In this document: piece after piece, positions 59,908 to 64,000 of the stretch
Position numbering within the stretch: position 1 is the first letter of the stretch
Layout: the number at the start of each line of letters is the position of its first letter
From: CALMEH01 sp031409875
GTDB taxonomy: Bacteria; Acidobacteriota; Blastocatellia; Pyrinomonadales; Pyrinomonadaceae
Length of the DNA: 64,000 nt
Direction: 5' to 3'
Assembly (NCBI GenBank): GCA_031409875.1
Contig: JANNYB010000015.1
Coordinates: 24,638 to 88,637, forward strand
The notes under the pieces: generated by a model
Databases searched by the model: none
What the model saw: only the letters and a program-made list of their open reading frames with translations
Told to the model about the DNA's origin: nothing
Position numbers and translations under genes: made by a program

Positions 59908-60948
59908 ATGAAAGCCCTTATTTTAGCAGGCGGAAAAGGCACGCGGCTCAGACCTTTAACGGTTTATACGCCAAAGCCGATTGTGCCTTTTTTGAATCAG
60001 CCTTTTTTGCTACTCCAATTAAATTCTCTGCGCCGTGCGGGAATTACCGACATCACTTTATCTTTAAGTTATCAGCCCGACAAAATCGAGCAAATTTTGG
60101 GCGACGGTTCTGATTACGGCGTAAATTTGCGTTTTGTAACCGAACCTGCGCCGATGGGAACGGGCGGCGCATATCGTTATGCGGCGGAAGATTTGCGCGA
60201 TACGACAATCGTTTTCAACGGCGATATTTTGACCGATATTGATATTGCTGAAGTTATCGAATTTCACAAAGAAAAACAATCGGAAGCGACAATCGTTCTC
60301 ACGCCGGTCGAAAATCCTTCGGCTTACGGTTTGGTTGAAACGGAAACAGACGGCAAAGTTTTAAAATTCCGCGAAAAACCTTCCGCCGAAGAACTTCCTT
60401 TTTTGACGACGAATAACATCAACGCCGGAATTTATATTCTCGAACCAACGGTTTTAGACCTTATTCCGAAAGGCGAAAATACATCGTTTGAATACAAAGT
60501 TTTTCCCGATTTACTGGCAAAAGAAAAACTTTTTTATGCGTTTTTAATGGACAAAAATTACTGGCGCGACATCGGAAATCCGAACAGTTATCTGGACGCG
60601 CATCTGGATTTTCTAAACGGAAAAATAAAAAATATCGAAGCCGACAGAAGCGCAAATTATGAAGCTGCAACTGCCGCGATTATTGATAAAAACTCGATAA
60701 TCGGCGCAGATTGCATCATCAAACCGCACGCGAAAATCACGAATTCGATTATCGGCACAGGCGTTCACATCGAAGAACGCGCCGTGATTGAAAATTCGAT
60801 TATTTGGTCGCACACACGGATTTCAAATGCGGCAAAAATCCAAAATGCCATCGTCGGCAGAAGTTGTTATATCGGCAAAAACGCCACGGTCGGCAACGGC
60901 GCGGTTCTCGGCGATAAAACATCTCTGACCGATTACACTAAAGTTTAG
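59908..60948 (+). CDS. NDP-sugar pyrophosphorylase / mannose-1-phosphate guanylyltransferase-like
   Basis: 346 residues. The ATG at 59908 opens the nucleotidyltransferase fold: MKALILAGGKGTRLRPLTVY with the G-X-G-T-R-L signature, FLNQPFLLLQLNSLRRAGIT, TIVFNGDILTDIDIAEVIEF near 98 with the catalytic Asp, and NAGIYILEPTVLDLIPKGEN near 172. From about 245 a left-handed beta-helix with hexapeptide repeats follows (SIIGADCIIKPHAKITNSII, IQNAIVGRSCYIGKNATVGN). This layout fits GMP-mannose or dTDP-glucose-type enzymes making activated sugar for envelope polysaccharide. The exact sugar cannot be decided here. The stop codon TAG is the start of a TGGTAAG array. Confidence 0.88.
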   Translation: MKALILAGGKGTRLRPLTVYTPKPIVPFLNQPFLLLQLNSLRRAGITDITLSLSYQPDKIEQILGDGSDYGVNLRFVTEPAPMGTGGAYRYAAEDLRDTTIVFNGDILTDIDIAEVIEFHKEKQSEATIVLTPVENPSAYGLVETETDGKVLKFREKPSAEELPFLTTNNINAGIYILEPTVLDLIPKGENTSFEYKVFPDLLAKEKLFYAFLMDKNYWRDIGNPNSYLDAHLDFLNGKIKNIEADRSANYEAATAAIIDKNSIIGADCIIKPHAKITNSIIGTGVHIEERAVIENSIIWSHTRISNAAKIQNAIVGRSCYIGKNATVGNGAVLGDKTSLTDYTKV

Positions 60949-61012
60949 TGGTAAGTGGTAAGTGGTAAATTTTTCTTCCACTTACCACTTACCACTTACC
61001 GCTTACCACTAA
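60946..61012. repeat. Inverted heptamer array, unit TGGTAAG
   Basis: TAG then TGGTAAG units (60946-60969), loop TTTTTCTTC, then CTTACCA units to 61011. Same unit as at 52544-52620. It carries the stop codon of the NDP-sugar gene and ends 5 bp before the mutM start. Confidence 0.9.
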
Positions 61013-61016
61013 TAAA

Positions 61017-61847
61017 ATGCCCGAATTACCTGAAGTAGAATTAGTTACAAAAGCTCTGAATCAATTAGTTTCAAAGCGCAAAATCATTGTCGCCGAACTC
61101 TTGCGCGAACGTCTTGCGCCGTTTAATCCGGCTGATGAATTTGCAAGAAGATTGAAAGACGCGACGATAAATTTTGTGCATCGGCGCGGCAAACATATCT
61201 TGTTCGATTTGGACAATCAGCAAACTTTAATCGCGCATCTGCGGATGTCGGGAAGATTTTTGTTGCTTCCAATCGAGCGCGATTTGCCGAAATTTTCGCA
61301 CGCCGTTTTTTATCTCGAAGATGAAACTCGCCTTGTTTTTTCGGATCAACGTCATTTCGGTTTTATGCGCGTCGTCGAAACCGTTAAACTCCACGAAACA
61401 AAAGAATTAAAACAACTCGCGCCCGAACCTTTCGGCGAAGAATTTACTGCAAAATATCTGCGCGAAACATTAAAATCTTCAAAACGCAATATCAAAATCG
61501 TTCTGCTCGATCAAACAAAAGTTCTCGGTTTGGGAAACATTTACGCTTGCGAAGCGATGTTTTTGGCACGAATAAATCCCACACTTTCTGCTGACCAAGT
61601 TTCGACAAAAAAAGTAAATGTTTTGTTCGAGAAAATCCGCGAAGTTTTAAGCGAATCAATCGCGCACGGCTCGACTTTGAACGTCAATCCCGAAAACATT
61701 GACGGCAGTTATTACGGCGGCGGTTTTGAAAGTCATTGGCTCGTTTATGACCGCGAAAACGAACCTTGCACAAATTGCGAGAGCGCAATAAAACGAATCA
61801 CACAAGGCGGACGCTCGACATATTTTTGCCCGAAATGTCAGAGGTGA
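61017..61847 (+). CDS. mutM: Formamidopyrimidine-DNA glycosylase (Fpg/MutM)
   Basis: Removes 8-oxoguanine and formamidopyrimidines from DNA and nicks the abasic site. 276 residues. The N-terminal MPELPEVELVTKAL contains the catalytic Pro2 and Glu3 directly after the initiator Met, which fixes the start. Also visible: LRMSGRFLLLP near 79 with the DNA-contact loop, KVLGLGNIYACEAMFLARIN near 168 (helix-two-turn-helix), and a C-terminal zinc finger CTNCESAIKRITQGGRSTYF then CPKC, Cys-X2-Cys twice. All key residues present. It starts 5 bp after a TGGTAAG array. Confidence 0.95.
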   Translation: MPELPEVELVTKALNQLVSKRKIIVAELLRERLAPFNPADEFARRLKDATINFVHRRGKHILFDLDNQQTLIAHLRMSGRFLLLPIERDLPKFSHAVFYLEDETRLVFSDQRHFGFMRVVETVKLHETKELKQLAPEPFGEEFTAKYLRETLKSSKRNIKIVLLDQTKVLGLGNIYACEAMFLARINPTLSADQVSTKKVNVLFEKIREVLSESIAHGSTLNVNPENIDGSYYGGGFESHWLVYDRENEPCTNCESAIKRITQGGRSTYFCPKCQR

Positions 61848-61989
61848 GACGAGAGGCGGAGAGAAATGAATTTCTGCAAACAAATGTTTTTTATCTCGTC
61901 TTTTTTTTCGCATCGTCTTACAGTCGCCGTAAAGATTGACTTTATATTAAATTAGGCGCACACTCACAGAAAAATCGGAGTAAAAATTT

Positions 61990-62604
61990 ATGAAAAACGT
62001 TTCGTTATGTATGATTGCGCTTTTTGCGCTCGTAACATTTTTGCCGTTAGATGCTTTGGCTTGTGCATGTTGCGCCGAAAAAGGCGATTATCGCATTTCG
62101 ACGGTTAAACCGGACGCAAATACAATCGAATTGTTGGGACAAATGAAATTCGATGCGGCAACGGCGTTATATATGAGCAACGGCGGATTTGATGACATCC
62201 GAGGATTAAACAGCATCAAAGCCGCTTACGAAGCTAACCAATCGGAAGATTTTTTCAGTCTGGGAAATGTTTTCGCCGCAAAAACGTGGAAGTTTAATTT
62301 CAAAACGAAGGACGGCAAAGCCGGAACACTAAATCTGCCGCTGTCCGCGCAAATGGTTGATTTCAAAGCCGACATTCACGATTCGGAGGAAGGCGAAGTT
62401 TCGCTTTACAAAGAATGGCGTTTCAAAGGCACGGCGCAAAGCGGAAACGGATTTTTCACTTCCGGCATCACAAAACCGACCACTTATTTTCTCGTCCTCC
62501 AAGGTCGCGGAAACAGATGCGATAATGCTTCGGATTTCAAAAATTGGCGGCTTGAGATTATCGGCAAAAACGCTGATTTCACATTTATGGGCAAATTGAA
62601 TTAA
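61990..62604 (+). CDS. Secreted hypothetical protein
   Basis: 204 residues, no known family. A signal peptide (SLCMIALFALVTFLPLDALA) is followed by a Cys cluster (ACACCAEKGDY) at the mature N-terminus. The rest is a beta-rich domain (TIELLGQMKFDAATALYMSN, KTWKFNFKTKDGKAGTLNLP, FKADIHDSEEGEVSLYKEWR) ending with NADFTFMGKLN. GGAG lies 9 bases before the ATG, and a TTGACT...TATATT promoter-like pair is just upstream (61936-61960). The Cys cluster suggests metal or redox binding, without proof. Confidence 0.78.
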   Translation: MKNVSLCMIALFALVTFLPLDALACACCAEKGDYRISTVKPDANTIELLGQMKFDAATALYMSNGGFDDIRGLNSIKAAYEANQSEDFFSLGNVFAAKTWKFNFKTKDGKAGTLNLPLSAQMVDFKADIHDSEEGEVSLYKEWRFKGTAQSGNGFFTSGITKPTTYFLVLQGRGNRCDNASDFKNWRLEIIGKNADFTFMGKLN

Positions 62605-62652
62605 GCCGACTGTGAAAAAGTCCGTTGAATTTAACCGGATTGTTGCAAATAA

Positions 62653-62863
62653 AACTATTGAAATAATACCGTTTTGAGCTATTATTTCCATAGTTATGTG
62701 AATCAAGAGTAGAAAATCTTAGCGAACTTTGCGCCTTTGCGGGAAATAAATTCGTTTGATAATAATAAATTCGCGTTAAAATTAAACGATATTTTTCCCG
62801 CAAAGGCGCAAAGTTCGCCAAGAAAGCGGCTTTTTTACAAATTATTTTCTACTTTTGATTCAC
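62653..62863. repeat. Consecutive and nested inverted repeats in the 62.6-62.9 kb gap
   Basis: AACTATTGAAATAAT / ATTATTTCCATAGTT at 62653-62695; then outer TGTGAATCAAGAGTAGAAAA and its complement at 62846-62863, enclosing GCGAACTTTGCGCCTTTGCG with GGAAA and the reverse complement near 62795-62820. They fill the gap between the two secreted-protein genes. Confidence 0.83.
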
Positions 62864-62892
62864 ATTAGTTCTGCTAAAGTTTGAATAAAGCA

Positions 62893-63729
62893 ATGAAAAA
62901 TCAAATATCCAAAAGCGTAAAATTTTCGGCACTCTTCGGTTTGTTTTTAATTTTGATGTTTTCCGCAAGCGTTTTCAGTCAGGAAAATAAAGAACCCGCT
63001 ACAATCTGTAATATAGACAAAAGCGAAGATAAAAAGAAAGATGAGAAAAAACCTCTCAAACTGGAAGATTGCGAAGAAAAAGATTTCGATTGCAAAATTG
63101 ATTATTTCTCAGAGAAAATTGCTAAAAGTAAAGATGATAAATTCATCTGTGATAGTTGCGATTATCGTGTATTGCGAGGAGTAATTTATTACGAAAAGGG
63201 CAAATACACCGACGCACTTACTGATTTTAATTTTGCAATTAAAAATGAAAAGTATTCTTCTTCTTACGAAGTATATTTATACAGAGGAAAGATTTACGAA
63301 AAACAAGGTAATTATGATGCGGCTTTGAGCGATTATCTTAAATTTCAGTCTGATCAAGGCTTGCTTGGTATTGGAAATATTTATCGTTACAAAAGAGAGT
63401 ATGAAAAGTCTTTAAATTATTATAACAAGGCGATTGAAAGAAACTATAGGCTTGCAAAAGCCTATTTCGGACGCGCTGTAATTTATCTTGAACTGGGAAA
63501 AGTCTTAACTCAAAGCGATTTGGAAGAAGATAAAGCAAAGACAATTCAATATTTCAAAGACGCGCTGAAAGATTTAGATTCTGTGATTGAAATAGATTTA
63601 CTCGCCACCGAACCGGAAACTTATCTCAGACGCTCGCAGGTTTATCGGCAACTCGGCGAAACGGAAAAGGCTGATGCCGATTTTCAAAAATATAACGAAT
63701 TGGATAATGCGCCAAAATTACAAACTTGA
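62893..63729 (+). CDS. Secreted TPR-repeat protein
   Basis: 278 residues. The ATG at 62893 is preferred over a TTG 12 bp upstream. Signal peptide (SALFGLFLILMFSASVFSQ), a charged Lys/Asp/Glu stretch (about 28-65) with four Cys (CNIDKSEDK, LEDCEEKDFDCKIDYF, ICDSCDYRVL), then four or five TPR units (GVIYYEKGKYTDALTDFNFA, GKIYEKQGNYDAALSDYLKF, YEKSLNYYNKAIERNYRLAK and YLRRSQVYRQLGETEKADAD). The gene is more AT-rich than neighbours such as mutM. Probably a periplasmic scaffold; partner unknown. Confidence 0.85.
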   Translation: MKNQISKSVKFSALFGLFLILMFSASVFSQENKEPATICNIDKSEDKKKDEKKPLKLEDCEEKDFDCKIDYFSEKIAKSKDDKFICDSCDYRVLRGVIYYEKGKYTDALTDFNFAIKNEKYSSSYEVYLYRGKIYEKQGNYDAALSDYLKFQSDQGLLGIGNIYRYKREYEKSLNYYNKAIERNYRLAKAYFGRAVIYLELGKVLTQSDLEEDKAKTIQYFKDALKDLDSVIEIDLLATEPETYLRRSQVYRQLGETEKADADFQKYNELDNAPKLQT

Positions 63730-63849
63730 TAAAATTCATTAACTCATCTTACGCGATTCGATTTCAGCCCGATTCATCGTGCTTTCCGCGTTTCGCGGCA
63801 GTTAGCCACGTTCATTTATGGCGTGGTCAAGTATCAGCAATTTGACTAA

Positions 63850-63994
63850 AAGGGCGTTTATGGTCTTTGAAAAAATAATCCGACAAAACGTAGAACAGGC
63901 TGTTAGCCTGTTCAAACAGACTAACAGTCTGTTTTACGCTTTTTCATCAAAAGTTTTTGTCGGATTTAATTTTCAAAGACCATTAACGTCCTTA
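63850..63994. repeat. Nested inverted repeat at the window's right end
   Basis: Outer AAGGGCGTTTATGGTCTTTG with AAAA and the reverse complement near 63970-63994; next AATCCGACAAAA / TTTTTGTCGGATT; inner GAACAGGCTGTTAGCCTGTTC and GACTAACAGTCTG. The 120 bases before it (63730-63849) show no gene. Confidence 0.8.
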
Positions 63995-64000
63995 TTCTTT

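Noticed and set aside
61848..61925. Terminator after mutM (GAGACGAG ... CTCGTC followed by a T-run)
   Set aside because: The possible stem is only seven base pairs with a loop of about 45 bases, too weak to call.

Overview
The window looks like chromosomal DNA of an Acidobacteriota bacterium, most likely class Blastocatellia (Pyrinomonadales-like). This is an inference from gene content: a winged-helix/TPR regulator, an Oar-like TonB receptor with an N-terminal regulatory-like domain, CSLREA/beta-helix, delta-60 and FG-GAP secreted proteins sharing a carboxypeptidase-regulatory-like C-terminus, a PATAN/DUF4388 protein and a Reg_prop hybrid sensor kinase. GC is moderate to low, Shine-Dalgarno sites are often weak, and genes are spaced by repeat-rich gaps. 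There is no rRNA, phage, CRISPR array or recognisable IS transposase. Two tRNAs (Thr-TGT, Arg-CCT) are present.

Layout. 1-5.8 kb: 3' part of 2-oxoglutarate dehydrogenase E1, a membrane protein, and two tandem CapA-type proteins. 5.9-16.5 kb: winged-helix/TPR regulator, a delta-60/FG-GAP secreted protein, Uma2 nuclease-like protein, and smc, split by a frameshift at a heptamer array. 16.5-31.4 kb: three secreted proteins with a common C-terminal domain, a CheY-like protein, a NarL/Reg_prop-kinase two-component pair, a PATAN protein and a large TonB-dependent receptor. 31.5-35.5 kb: xylose-type ABC importer (ATPase, permease, lipoprotein). 35.6-38 kb: a Phd/PIN toxin-antitoxin pair, then the wreck of a type III restriction-modification locus (mod, rhuM and res fragments) and tRNA-Thr. 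38-49.5 kb: GGDEF/EAL protein, a subtilase with a likely sigma-54 promoter beside a divergent NtrC-type regulator, SAM hydrolase, citrate synthase, and an AAA ATPase/DUF4276 pair that may be a defence module. 49.6-63.7 kb: prolyl oligopeptidase, tRNA-Arg, apt, acyP, a HemQ-like protein, envelope proteins, thiD/thiE, a TPR protein, an NDP-sugar pyrophosphorylase, mutM and small secreted proteins.

The most striking feature is the number of palindromic repeats. Nearly every intergenic gap holds a long inverted repeat. Several classes recur: (A) inverted or single arrays of 7-nt tandem units, with a different heptamer at most sites; (B) a REP-like palindrome of about 95 bp containing GGTAGCGG, found between genes and also inside reading frames (smc hinge, thiD, mod; a related hairpin in the sensor kinase); (C) a nested composite palindrome of about 200 bp; (D) an ACTTTAG/TGTGTTGGAC palindrome in the decayed restriction locus; (E) a TAACGCC...CTCTGAAC palindrome; (H) 9-nt-unit arms just ahead of two genes. 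Some of these supply codons, some supply stop codons, and one appears to have broken smc.
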